Assembly: GCA_011799875.1 (NCBI GenBank)
Contig: CM022301.1
Span: forward strand, 86,695,667 to 86,759,666
Direction of reading: 5' to 3'
DNA length: 64,000 nt
Source: Thinopyrum elongatum
Taxonomy: Eukaryota > Streptophyta > Magnoliopsida > Poales > Poaceae
Under the pieces are notes generated by a model. It saw only the letters and a list, made by a program, of their open reading frames with translations. It did no database searches and was not told the origin of the DNA. Every line of letters starts with the position of its first letter. The first letter of the stretch is position 1. The translations under genes and the position numbers were made by a program. Shown in pieces: positions 25,331 through 35,557 of this stretch.

Positions 25331-25542
25331 ATATTTGATATACATGTTATTGATGTGTACCTTACTAGTATTCGTAGTAGCCCCTGGGTATTTGATACTG
25401 GTTCAGTTGCTAAGATTAGTAACTCGAAACAGGAGTTGCAGAATAAACAGAGACTAGTTAAGGGCGAGGTGACGATGTGTGTTGGAAATGATTCCAAGGT
25501 TGATACGATCACCATCGCACACTCCCTCTACATTCGAGATTA
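25331..25542 (+). pseudogene. Copia protease of the Angela-type element
   Basis: Contains WVFDTGSVAKISNS (about 25387-25428). The DTG triplet is the active site of a retropepsin; usual copia elements have D-[ST]-G-[CA]-[ST]. The region follows the zinc knuckle in the normal order and ends at a stop at 25541-25543. The fold is short because neighbouring parts are out of frame. Confidence 0.7.
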
Positions 25543-26436
25543 GTGTTGAACCTAAATAAATGTCATTTGGTGTTTGCATTGAGCATGAATATGATTGGAT
25601 CATGTTTATTGCAATACGGTTATTCATCTAAGTCAGAGAATAATTGTTGTTCTGTTTACATGAATAAAACCTTCTATGGTCATACACCCAATGTGAATGG
25701 TTTATTGAATCTCGATCATAGTGATACATATATTCATAATATTGATGCCAAAAGATGCAAATTTGATGATGATAGTGCAACATACTTGTGGCACTGCCGT
25801 TTATGTCATTTTGGTGTAAAGCGCATGAAGAAACTCCATGCAGATGGACTTTTGGAATCACTTGACTATGAATCATTTGATACTTGTGAACCATGCCTCA
25901 TGGGCAAGATGATTAAAACTCCGTTCTCTGAAACAATGGAGCGAGCTAATGACTTATTGGAAATAATACATACCGATGTATGCGGTCCGATGAGTGTTGA
26001 AGCACGCGGCGGGTATCGTTATTTTCTGACCTTCACAGATGATTTGAGTAGGTATGGGTATATCTACTTGATGAAACACAAGTCTGAAATATTTGAAAAG
26101 TTCAAAGAATTTCAGAGTGAAGTGGAGAATCATTGTAAGAAGAAAATAAAGTTTCTACGATCTAATCATGGAGGTGAATATTTGAGTTACGAGTTTGGCC
26201 TTCATTTAAAACAATGTGGAATTGTTTCACAACTCACGCCACCTAGAACACCACAGCGTAATGGTGTGTCCGAACATCGTAACTGTACTTTATTAGATAT
26301 GGTGCGATCTATGATGTCTCTTACCGATTTACCACTATCAATTTGGGGTTATGCATTAGAGACAGCCGCATTCACGTTAAATAGGGAACCATCTAAATCC
26401 GTTGAGACGACACCGTATGAACTGTGGTTTGGCTAG
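25543..26436 (+). pseudogene. Integrase of the Angela-type element
   Basis: 297 open codons. The N-terminal HHCC-type region (GAG pre-integrase) has WHCRLCHFGVKRMKKLH and CEPCLMGKM; the rve core follows. The first catalytic Asp is present (IIHTDVCGP) and Glu is present in NGVSEHRN. The second Asp of the DD35E triad reads Asn in FLRSNHGGEY; exactly 35 residues lie between this Asn and the Glu. The usual start is upstream in the same polyprotein, so the Met at 25543 is only the first in the open frame. A TAG ends the frame at 26434-26436, before the C-terminal domain. The enzyme would insert cDNA; this copy should be inactive. Confidence 0.88.
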
Positions 26437-26863
26437 AAACCTAAGCTGTCGTTTCTTAAAGTTTGGGGATGTGATGCTTATGTCAAAAGGCTTCAGACAG
26501 ATAAGCTCGAACACAAATCAGAGAAGTGCATCTTCATAGGATACCCTAAAGAAACTATTGGTACACCTTCTACCACAGATCCGAAGGCAAGATCTTTGTT
26601 GCTAAGAATGGGTCCTTTCTAGAGAAGGAGTTTCTCTCGAAAGAAGTGAGTGGGAGGAAAAGTAGAACTTGATGAGGTGATTGTACCTTCTCTCAAATTG
26701 GAGGGTAGCACATCAGAGAATTCCGTTCCCGTGATGCCTGCACCAACTAGAGAGGAAGCTAATGATGATCATGAAACTTCGGATCAAGTTACTACTGAAC
26801 CTCGTAGGTCGAACAGAGCACGTTCCGCACCAGAGTGTTACGGTAATCCTGGAAGTCATGTTA
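26437..26863 (+). pseudogene. Integrase C-terminus to RT linker (copia)
   Basis: Reading past the stop gives conserved copia sequence (FLKVWGCDAYVKRL, CIFIGYPKET) and then an acidic/Ser-rich linker (26690-26860) with frameshifts. It connects integrase and RT in the polyprotein. Confidence 0.65.
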
Positions 26864-27546
26864 TTAGACCATGGCGAACCTACGAACTATGAAAAAACTA
26901 TGATGGGCCCAGATTCCGATAAGTGGCTTGAGGCCATGAAATCTGAGATACGATCCATGTATAAGAACAAAGTGTGGACTTTGGTGGACTTGCCCGATGA
27001 TCAGCGAGCCATAGAAAATAAATGGATCTTCAAGAAGAAGACTGACGCTGATGGTAATGTTACTGTGTACAAAGCTCAACTTGTTGCGAAAGGTTTTCGA
27101 TAAGTTCAAGGGTTGACTACGATGAGACTTTCTCACCCGTAGCGATGCTTAAGTCTGTCCGAATCATGTTAGCAATTGCCGCATTTTATGAAATCTGGCA
27201 AATGGACGTCAAAACTGCATTCCTTAATGGATTTCTTAAAGAAGAGTTGTATATGATGCAACCAGAAAGTTTTGTCGATCCTAAAGGTGCTAACAAAGTG
27301 TGCAAGCTCCAGCGATCCATCTATGGACTAGTGCAAGCATCTCGGAGTTGGAATATACGCTTTGATGAGGTGATCAAACCATATGGTTTTATACAGACTT
27401 ACGGTGAAGCCTACAAGAAAGTGAGTGGGAGCTCTGTAGCATTTCTGATATTATATATGGATGACATATTATTGATTGGAAATGATATAGAATTTCTGGA
27501 TAGCATAAAAGGATACTTGAATAAGATTTTTTTAAGACCTTGGTGA
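26864..27546 (+). pseudogene. Copia reverse transcriptase (RVT_2)
   Basis: Frame 2 (to 27103) encodes the start of RVT_2 (WLEAMKSEIRSMYKNKVWTLV, shown here as the block near 26930-26990; KWIFKKKTDADG). A stop and a frameshift follow, and frame 1 (27145-27546) continues with QMDVKTAFLNGFLKEELYM, CKLQRSIYGL and the catalytic YMDD at 27454-27465. The frame is lost at 27546. RT would copy element RNA to DNA. The catalytic aspartates are intact but the gene is split. Confidence 0.88.
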
Positions 27547-28137
27547 AGCTGCTTATATATTAGGCATCAAGATCTATAGAGATAGATCAAGATGCTTGAT
27601 AAGATTTTCAATGTGTACATACCTTGACAAGATTTTGAAGGAGTTCAAAATGGATAAGTCAAAGAAGTAGTTCTAGCCTGTATTGTAAGGTGTGAAGTTG
27701 AGTAAGACTCAAAGCCCGACCACGGCAGAAGATAGAGAGAGAATGAAAGTCATTCCCTATGCCTCAGCCATAGGTTCTATAAAGTATGCCATGCTATGTA
27801 CCAGACATGTTGTGTGCCTTGCCATGAGTCTGGCAAGGGGATACAATAGTGATCCAGGAGTGGATCACTGGACAGCAGTCGAAATTATCCTTAGGTACCT
27901 AAGAGGACTAAGGAAATGTTTCTCGGTTATGGAGGTGATAAAGAGTTCATCGTAAAGGGTTACGTCGATGCAAGCTTTAACACCGATCCGGATGACTCTG
28001 AGTCTCAATCTGGATATGTATTGAAAGTGGGAGCAATCAGCTAGAGTAGCTCCATGCAGAGCATTGTAAACATAGAAATTTGCAAAATACATACGGATCT
28101 GAATGTGTCAGACCCGTTGACTAAGCTTCTCTCACAA
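27547..28137 (+). pseudogene. Copia RT tail and RNase H
   Basis: Pieces in shifting frames: YILGIKIYRDRS (about 27550), the conserved block PYASAIGSIKYAMLCTR (27752-27802) and LRYLRG (27888-27905). These are the normal RT-to-RNase H region of copia elements. The frame breaks at 27955 and the RNase H core beyond is only partly readable (to about 28130). It would degrade the RNA strand during reverse transcription. Confidence 0.72.
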
Positions 28138-28149
28138 GCAAAACATGAT

Positions 28150-28290
28150 CACACCTTAGTACTCTTTGGGTGTTAATCACATGGCGATGTGAACTAGATT
28201 ATTGACTCTAGTAAACTCTTTGGGTGTTGGTCACATGGCGATGTGAACTATGGGTGTTAATCACATGGCGATGTGAACTAGATTATTGAC
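28150..28290 (+). repeat. Tandem duplication before the copia PPT
   Basis: The block GGGTGTTAATCACATGGCG ... TGACTCTAGT occurs two to three times (starting near 28168, 28219 and 28253). It lies between the RNase H remnant and the polypurine tract, probably a replication-slippage or recombination product. Confidence 0.75.
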
Positions 28291-28294
28291 TCTA

Positions 28295-28309
28295 GTGCAA
28301 GTGGGAGAC
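28295..28309 (+). other. Polypurine tract of the Angela-type element
   Basis: GTGCAAGTGGGAGAC directly precedes the 3' LTR at 28310, the normal place and composition for the copia plus-strand primer. Confidence 0.75.
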
Positions 28310-28691
28310 TGAAGGAAATATGCCCTAGAGGCATTAATAAAGTTGTTATTTTATATTTCCTTATTCATGATAAAGGTTTATTATTCATGCTAGAATTGTA
28401 TTGATCGGAAACTTAAATACATGTGTGAATACATAAACAAATACCGTGTCCCTAGTAAGCCTCTACTAGACTAGCTCGTTGATCAAAGATGGTTAAGGTT
28501 TCCTAACCATAGACATGTGTTGTCATTTGATAACGGGATCACATCATTAGGGGAATGATGTGATGGACAAGACCCATCCGTTAGCTTAGCATAATGATCG
28601 TTCAGTTTATTGCTATTGCTTTCTTCATGTCAAATACATATTCCTTCGACTATGAGATTATGCAACTCCCGGATACCGGAGGAATACCTTG
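28310..28691 (+). repeat. 3' LTR of the Angela-type element, left piece
   Basis: Matches 21479-21860. It is interrupted after ...GGAATACCTTG by element F and continues at 36227, with CCTTG at 28687-28691 and 36222-36226 as TSD. Confidence 0.92.
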
Positions 28692-29356
28692 TGTCGGGGA
28701 TATACCCCGCGGTATGACCCGACCGGATATATGACCCGGCCGGGACTTGGCGCGTCATCAGTAACCCGCCTGAAGACTGGCGATTCACTGATCTGGCGAC
28801 TCATTGGTGACCCGTCTAGACCTGGCGACTCACGGGTGACCCGCCTGAGCTTGGCGGTTCATTAGTGACCCGGCGGGCGGGTCAGACAGACGACAAGACC
28901 CAACGGCCCATAAGGCTGTTCATGGGAAGGCCGACTCACGTGATGGTGGGCCGGCATAAGAAAGAAGACATAAGGAATATTTCCCTTGCAAGGGAAGCAA
29001 GACTAGGATTCCACTTGTAATAGAATAGTTCTAATCCTATTAGAGCTCCACATGTAACCCGCCCCTCCAACTTATATAAGGAGGGACAGGGCATCCCAAG
29101 TTGGACAAGTTGAGACAGACAAGTCAATAGCTCCCGAGATGGAGGTAGCAAAAGAGCACCCTTGTAATCGTGAGCATCATCATCATCAATATCAATGAAG
29201 CAGGATGTAGGCTTTTACCTCCACCGTGAGGGGCCGAACCTGGGTAAAACCTCGCGTCTCTCGATTCCGACCAACCCCGTTCAAGCTACTACCTAGTTGC
29301 GATGGCCTCACGACAAGTCATCACACTAGGACATCTGCCGTGACAAAACAACGACA
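28692..29356 (+). repeat. 5' LTR of element F
   Basis: Contains about four degenerate U3 repeats around CTGGCGACTCA...GGTGACCCG (28745-28885), a TATA box CTTATATAAG (29071-29080) about 190 bases downstream, and terminal TGTCG/CGACA inverted ends. Confidence 0.9.
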
Positions 29357-29376
29357 GTTGGCGCCCACCATGGGAC
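29357..29376 (+). other. Primer-binding region of element F
   Basis: GTTGGCGCCCACCATGGGAC follows the 5' LTR. TGGCGCCCACC-type sites are common in plant gypsy elements. I cannot name the tRNA with confidence. Confidence 0.6.
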
Positions 29377-30870
29377 CACGCACAGTGATGTTGAGTTCTT
29401 GAAGGGATCTATCTCAGGGATCGAGAAGTTCGCAATTCACGGATGAAGAAGAATTGGCACGAAGCAAAAGTATTGGGCAGAGCCGTGGCCGGGTTAATTA
29501 AATTCGTTGGTCAACTTTTGGATCTGGGACCACGAGATTTGGGTTCAAAAGAAATCAACCGTCGTTTGTCCGGGAGAGCGGTCGAATTGAAAAGTCGCCG
29601 AGACCGGTGTTTCCCGCTGCAGCCTATTTCGCCAGATCGTCAAGTTCCGGGCGGTAACTGCTGTCAAGTCAGGACTGTCAAGTCGTGCGTCCTCGAGTTG
29701 TCCAAGGACTAGGGTTCCATTTTTCTCAATTGAATTGCTGATCCTATCAGCCGCCGTACGTTACGGCAGCATTAACCAAGGCGAGGCCAAACTGAGATCC
29801 CAAGACGATCCAGTGTTTTAGCAAGTCACGAGGGGATTTGACCAATTGGTGCTACTACTCATTGCCAGAAGGGAGTCAAAGACGGTCCGGATTGGTCCAA
29901 GAGCCGCCCGGTTTCTCTCTGTTTCCGACCCGGATTGACCTCGCCTACCTCTGTTCTACTCCGCGCGTGCGCTTGTGCGCAGGGCGATCCGGCTCGCATC
30001 TGCTGCTAACTGCTCTGAGCCGTCCGAGCTGCTGCTCGCGCCCCTATCTGCCTGCAACGCCTTCACCGCCTTGGGATTATCAGCGCGCCAAGCCGCCTCC
30101 GTGGCCGGCCCATCCGCCTGCCTCTGCCGCACCTCCGCCGGCCCACCGGATACCTCACAGAGTTGGTCCATCGAACCGCTCGCGCCAAGCCGTCTCCTAC
30201 GCACTTGAGCTGCCAGTACCCCTCTGCTTGGCCCTGAGTCGCCGACAGCCGCAGAAGTCGCCGCAAGTTGAGTCTCCTCGGCCTCGTTTGACCCTTGCCT
30301 TGCGCTACAACGAGCCTCCCCATGAGCCTCGAGCCGCCGCAATCCACCCGCCGGCTCACGCTCCGCGCTGAGCCGCCTCGTTGGGGACGCCTCGCCTCGT
30401 CCGCAGCCGCCGTGGTACCGCCTTAAGCCGCCGGCCTGCCGTCTCCTTCACTGGCATTGCCTCCGAGCCGCCACCGGGAGCTGCGCCCTTGCTTTAAATC
30501 GCCGGCGTATTGAGCCGCCGCTTCGCGCCTGTCCGAGCTGCCGCGGGCTTGCTTCGCCGCCACTGTAAGCCATCGCCGCCTCAACCACAGCAGCAGAGCC
30601 GGCGCCTCATCAACCGCGTGCCGCCGTCGCTGCAAGTCGCCGGTGCGCCTCTGAACTGCGTCGTGCCTCGTCAAGCCGCCCCTGCCTCTACTGTCATCCC
30701 TTGCCCATGCCTGTGAGCCGCCTCGCGAGTTGCTGGCTTCCGCCAAGCGCTTCCATGGCACTCGCTTCGCCTCTGTCGTAGATCGCTCCGCCTCGCCGGT
30801 TTACCTCCGCCGTCCCAGCCTTGAGTCGCCAGCATGCAGCCGCTGCCGTGGCTCGCCTCAAGCTGGCCCT
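29377..30870 (+). other. GC-rich leader of F with AGCCGCC cluster
   Basis: No retroelement domain. Between 30091 and 30722 the heptamer AGCCGCC occurs eight times (30091, 30332, 30371, 30426, 30466, 30513, 30674, 30716). Long open frames on both strands here (for example 29838-30371 plus, 29956-30342 minus) come from high GC and CCG/GCC codons and have no motif. Confidence 0.6.
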
Positions 30871-30879
30871 GCCTTCGCT

Positions 30880-31116
30880 GCCGCTGATGCCACCAACAGT
30901 GTCCTAGATGGAACTGACCGCGTGATGCTCAATGGCGAGACTGCAGCAGGGGCATATCCGGAGTTAGCAGTGCAGACAATGTACAATATCTGTTTAATGG
31001 CAGAGACCTATGTGGATCACGAATTCACGATGCAATTTTCAAACATTACGGTAGCAGCACGAGCCCCCGAATCAATTGATTTTTCAAGCATCCCATACGA
31101 GAGATCAAAGTACTGA
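30880..31116 (+). pseudogene. Captured pyruvate kinase gene fragment
   Basis: Within an open frame (30730-31116) residues encoded at 30880-31023 read [18 protein letters not shown] followed by [14 protein letters not shown] and [12 protein letters not shown]. This is the highly conserved pyruvate kinase block around V-L-D-G-T-D-[CA]-V-M-L-S-G-E-[TS]-A-x-G-x-[YF]-P, which carries part of the active-site barrel of the enzyme (phosphoenolpyruvate plus ADP to pyruvate plus ATP). The usual V-M-L-S-G-E reads V-M-L-N-G-E. About 30 further codons to the stop at 31116 may derive from the same gene but are not clearly recognisable. The upstream frame is GC-rich element sequence. Only some 50-80 residues of about 500 are present, so this is a transduplicated host fragment, not a working enzyme. 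Confidence 0.85.
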
Positions 31117-32900
31117 AAGGACTACTTCACAAAAGCGGACAAGACAATGGATTAACATTAGTACTAGTATACGTACTCACTCTCCAAGATCCAACTACCT
31201 GTCACCTGATGTGGAGCCTGTGCACTACTTCATCTGGAGAAAACAAAGGAATCATTGATTTTTCATCTGCTGCCAAATAAACCAGCTGAAGTCTAAGGAA
31301 GAGACAATTGACTGCAACAAGTGTTGTGACGGTCAGTCAGTTGATTGTCGAAATGACGTCGCTCTGTGGATACTGGTCTCATGCGTCCTCGATGGAGTTT
31401 GGGCCAGCGTCCACCCTGCAGACACACGTACTGCATAGTAAAACTGGCCGAAGCCTCCTGAACAAAAAAGACTTGGAGGATCTGTTCTGAGCCGCCCAGT
31501 TCCTGTTCTGCTGCGGTCGCGTTTTCAAAACCACTGTCTTCATAAGCCGCTGCTATTGCTACTGCGACCTCACGCTGCCCTGTTCGATTGTGTTCTGAGC
31601 CATTGTGCTTTCGCTGCGAGCCGCCTTTGTCGCTACGGCCCGCTACCTCCGCTGCGGCCTCGAGAGAGGGGTTCAACGACGTTGAAGTTACCAGAGATTA
31701 GTCATGGACGCTGTATATACGGATTATCCATCGTCCGGATAAATTAGGTGATATCCATCTAAAATCTACTTTATTGGCACATATTGTTTTTGTCAAAGAA
31801 CAATTACTTTGGTTTACGATATTTTTTGATGAAGGACAATTGTTCATTACAAATAAGGTGTTATACTACGGGTACGAAGCACGCGCTGGCAATGTTCTGC
31901 ACCGGCGTTTCGTCCGTACCATACTACTCGGTGAACGGACATGCGCAAGTCCCTGTCCCTGTAGCCCAGTTTACATCAACTCGCCAGGACCGCGCCTGTG
32001 ATTGACTCGCCCATCCGCACCGGCTTACAACGCCACGGTCGACTCATCTGTCCGTGCCCGCGGCCCACTCGCCAGCGTCCGTGCCACCTCTGATGCATCG
32101 GTCGTCTTTACCGTCCGCCCTCGCAGTCTGGTCTACATCAACACACTGGAGCTGCAACTGTCTGCACGAGCTGCTTAAATGAGCGCATGTGAGTCGCTGC
32201 TCCTGCAGCCCGGTCTATTCCAATAATTCTGGAGCAAACCGTAATATGTTATCAGCCGCCGCCTGCATCGGATGGCTCAATGGGCAGGCGCATAAGTTGC
32301 CGCCACTGCGTTTTGGTTAACTTCAACAACCAGCTGGGATGAACCACTGGCCGGATTACTGACACAAATCATACGGGATCATTTATAACCCGCCACGGTC
32401 GACCTCAACCTTCCGTGGATTCACATCGCATTATCAACGCTAAGGATATACAATGAGTGTTGCGAAGATCATCAACTCGTCACCTTGCCTCCAGCTTCAA
32501 CATATTCCAGCGTTCCGCTATTCAATTATATGCCGGTTTATATCACGGTCAAGTATGGAGAATCTCAAGCCAACTCCTCGAGTCGTCTTAAGACTTGGGG
32601 GCTACGATGACATGACTTAGCAAATTTTGCCAGATTCAAAAACCCCGGGTCATTGGAGGGAAAATAACCCGGTCCCGGAGGCTACTGCCACATTGGTGAA
32701 AATTCAAAAGGCTGTCAAACAATTTTCGGCTTAAAAAATGCCTGACAATCAAAAAAGTTCCGGCTCAATAGAAGAGTTCCGGGTTATAAGAAAAGATTCC
32801 GGTTCAATATCCGGCTCAAGGGAAATCTCTCTCCCACAATGTTTTGAGCTCTCAATATCCGGCTCAACATCCGGTTCAAGAGGAATTCATCTCTCGCAAG
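31117..32900 (+). other. F internal region, unassigned
   Basis: No domain on either strand. Further AGCCGCC heptamers occur at 31490, 31619 and 32254. One CTTGGGGGCT motif lies near 32596. Some of this could be additional captured host DNA (for instance 31118-31500, next to the pyruvate kinase piece), but I recognise nothing. Confidence 0.5.
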
Positions 32901-32914
32901 TTCGAGTTCTTAGA

Positions 32915-33240
32915 AGAAATTAAAGGTTGCCAAAGAGAACTTGCTGCCATGATGCGCGGTTCAAACATGGGTATCCTGCCTTATTGGCTTATCATATTAT
33001 GGGTCACTTGGGGGCTTCCTGCTCAATGAGCATAGCTATGCTTACCCTCTTGATCCGGCTTACACGCCTTGTTACAATCACTTGGGGGCTTCCTGCCCAA
33101 GTTAAAGGTTACCAACGAGAACTTGCTGCAGTGCGCAGTTCAAACATAGGTATCCTGCCTTGAGGGCTTATTATAAGTCACTTGGGGGCTTCCTGTTCAA
33201 TGAACATAGCTATACTTACCCTCTTGACCGGCTTGTATGC
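32915..33240 (+). repeat. Tandem repeats in F, about 180-base unit
   Basis: A unit of the form AAAGGTTGCCAA ... GAGAACTTGCTGC ... GTATCCTGCCTT ... CACTTGGGGGCTTCCTG ... occurs from 32921 and again from 33101; the CACTTGGGGGCTTCCTG core appears three times (about 33006, 33079, 33179). Confidence 0.8.
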
Positions 33241-33610
33241 CAGGTATAAACACCAAATTCCGAGTTATCCTGCCTATATGTCCTTGTCACTCCGCCCAGG
33301 TAATCTTGGAATGACCCGCCGTACTCTCAACAGTCAATCTTGTAATAAAGATCCTGAACTTGTCGAGGTTAAAACAGCGGTTGGTCATGTGAGGGCCGGC
33401 TTACGGGTTTGAATGAAGGATTAACTCAGTGGCTGAGTGGCCCATGAAAGCACTTGAAATTTCGGCTTGGCGGCCTATGAAAGCCTTATTTTTTCTGATT
33501 TATTATTTTCTCTGAACATTGTTTGGATTCATATCCTTATTCCATATTAACATATGGTTTGAAAAAATTCAGGCCATGTAGCCTTAATCTTTATGACTCA
33601 TATTGGAGCA
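33241..33610 (+). other. F internal region between repeat blocks
   Basis: No domain on either strand. The start codes for nothing recognisable, and the composition moves from mixed to AT-rich toward 33540. I see no structure beyond the repeats on either side. Confidence 0.45.
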
Positions 33611-34450
33611 TATTTGGGGTTTTGATAACCCGTCCTGGCTTTGGACGTTAAGTCGCCATTATACTTTGGATTGCGCAATTGGAATCATGCGCTTATAAAT
33701 CTTTCGGTTGTCACCCTCACTGGATATGGCAATGTAAGCCGGTAGTATGATCCAGATCTACAGGTATGTTTTTCATTGTTATATGAATATGCGAGGTTTG
33801 GTAACCTGCTCTGGCTTTTGATTATAAGTCGCCAGTATATTTCGGCTTTAATGGCCTTGATTCTAGTCTTTTGCATAATTGCATAAGACTATATTATGTT
33901 TGGGTTGTTACCCGCCCTGGTTTTCGACGTTAAGTCGCCAGGGCATATGTTGTTTAAACTTTGTGCAGGACATGCAGAGCTATGGTTTACATGAATCATT
34001 GCGTTTAAATCCATCATCTGGTCATCTAAAGATTTTGCTGGGTTATCCAGCTCCGGGTTATATTGCTCCATATTGAGTTTATTGAGGCTATAAGCCGCCA
34101 AAGTGATCTTTTCAAAAACTGGACATGACTATGAGCCACTATGGATGGGGTTGTCAATTCTTGATTTTTTACAAAGGCTATAAGCCACCGGGTTGCATCC
34201 CGGAGTACAATGGATGCGCATTAAGTCGCCATCGGCTAAGAGCCGCCGGGTATTTAACTCTGGATTTACTTGTCAACAGGCAAAGTATTCAAATCTTTAA
34301 TAGCCAAACCTGGCTGGATTTTCATTATGGTATTGAATGATTGAGGTTTTCATACCGGATTATATTATTCAAATTTTTAATAGCCAACATGGCTGGATTT
34401 TTATTATGGTTATCAATAACCAGTATTATGATTGAGGTTTTCAAAAGCCG
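33611..34450 (+). repeat. Degenerate repeats in F
   Basis: Three copies of a TAACCCG.CCTGGCTTT.GACGTTAAGTCGCCA-like block (about 33624, 33801 and 33907) and a roughly 80-base direct repeat built on TTTAATAGCCAA..TGGCTGGATTTT (34288 and 34372). AGCCGCC at 34093 and 34241. They are non-coding. Confidence 0.7.
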
Positions 34451-35542
34451 CTTCACAGCAATGGCTATTATTTCTTCATCCAAGAGTACCGGTTCACAAC
34501 AGAGAGCATGGTTCAATATATTGATATGCAAAGACTTTCAGCAAACATCATCCGAACAATGGATATGGTTTTATTTAGTCCTGAGTCGCTGCAGGCATAC
34601 GACCCAGCACTTGGGGGCTACATTTATTCAAATTAAGATTACATCAAGTATGCAAATCCCATGTCGCTGCAAGCATGCACCATGTCACTTGGGGGCTAAT
34701 GCAAAGTCATTTTAACTCGCCTCATTGAAGACCCGACCCATCACATAGTGATGAGTCGGCCCTTGGGCATTGCTGCTTAAAGTCTACATAATCACATTTA
34801 CAAAGTCCCTGCTCATTATTGCATAATGACCTGGCACTTGGGGGCTACATATGGGAAGTACAAAATATTCAGTTTATGACTGGTGACTCAGATAAACAAC
34901 CCGAATTTCTCCAAAGTTGCAGCATTTATATTTAAGCAAGTCTTAAGCTATCACTACGTTCTCCTCTTAAGACTTGGGGGCTACAGGTGATATGCATATA
35001 AGGGAGAAAACATCTTCAAATTCTCAGTTTTGAGCAAACCAGGTATCATATTCTTATTGGAGGAATTTGCAAAGTTTATTTCTTCCAAGCTATTTATAGA
35101 AAGGCTTGGAGAGCCGACTCAACGATTGGAAGCTATATTTACAAAAGCAAGCACCAAGTCGCCATAAGGTTGAGCTGGCATCAGCAACAATCAAGACCCG
35201 GCATCATCTGTTTTATAACCTGGCAATTTTGGCAATCATAAATCGGCAAGATCTACATCTTCAAGCCGGCTGAAAATCAGATGAGTATTTCAAGACCAAT
35301 ATTTTTGTCAAGTCAGAGCATTGGAAGCCGACTCAAATGGATCATTTTTCACAATATTTTTCTACAAGCAAATTGGCTATGAAGCTAGCTTATTGACCTG
35401 GACTTTCCAGAGGAAGGAAATGACAAGGACTTAAGGATGATCAGATGCCGGTTAAGAAGAATGTTTGACCCGGCGCACAACCTGTCAATTTTGTTTTTGT
35501 GTTTATTTTGCAGGATCAGTTTAACATGGATAAATCCAAATT
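34451..35542 (+). other. 3' internal region of F
   Basis: AT-rich, with no coding content. CTTGGGGGCT motifs recur near 34611, 34689, 34850 and 34973, each resembling the true polypurine tract at 35545-35557. Confidence 0.6.
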
Positions 35543-35557
35543 AAACTTGGGGGCTAA
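35543..35557 (+). other. Polypurine tract of element F
   Basis: AAACTTGGGGGCTAA abuts the TGTCGGGG start of the 3' LTR. Confidence 0.75.

Noticed and set aside
29838..30371. 177-codon plus-strand ORF, with long overlapping ORFs on the minus strand, in the GC-rich part of F
   Set aside because: Open frames on several strands at once reflect few stop codons in GC-rich sequence. The translations are Pro/Ala/Arg-rich with no domain.
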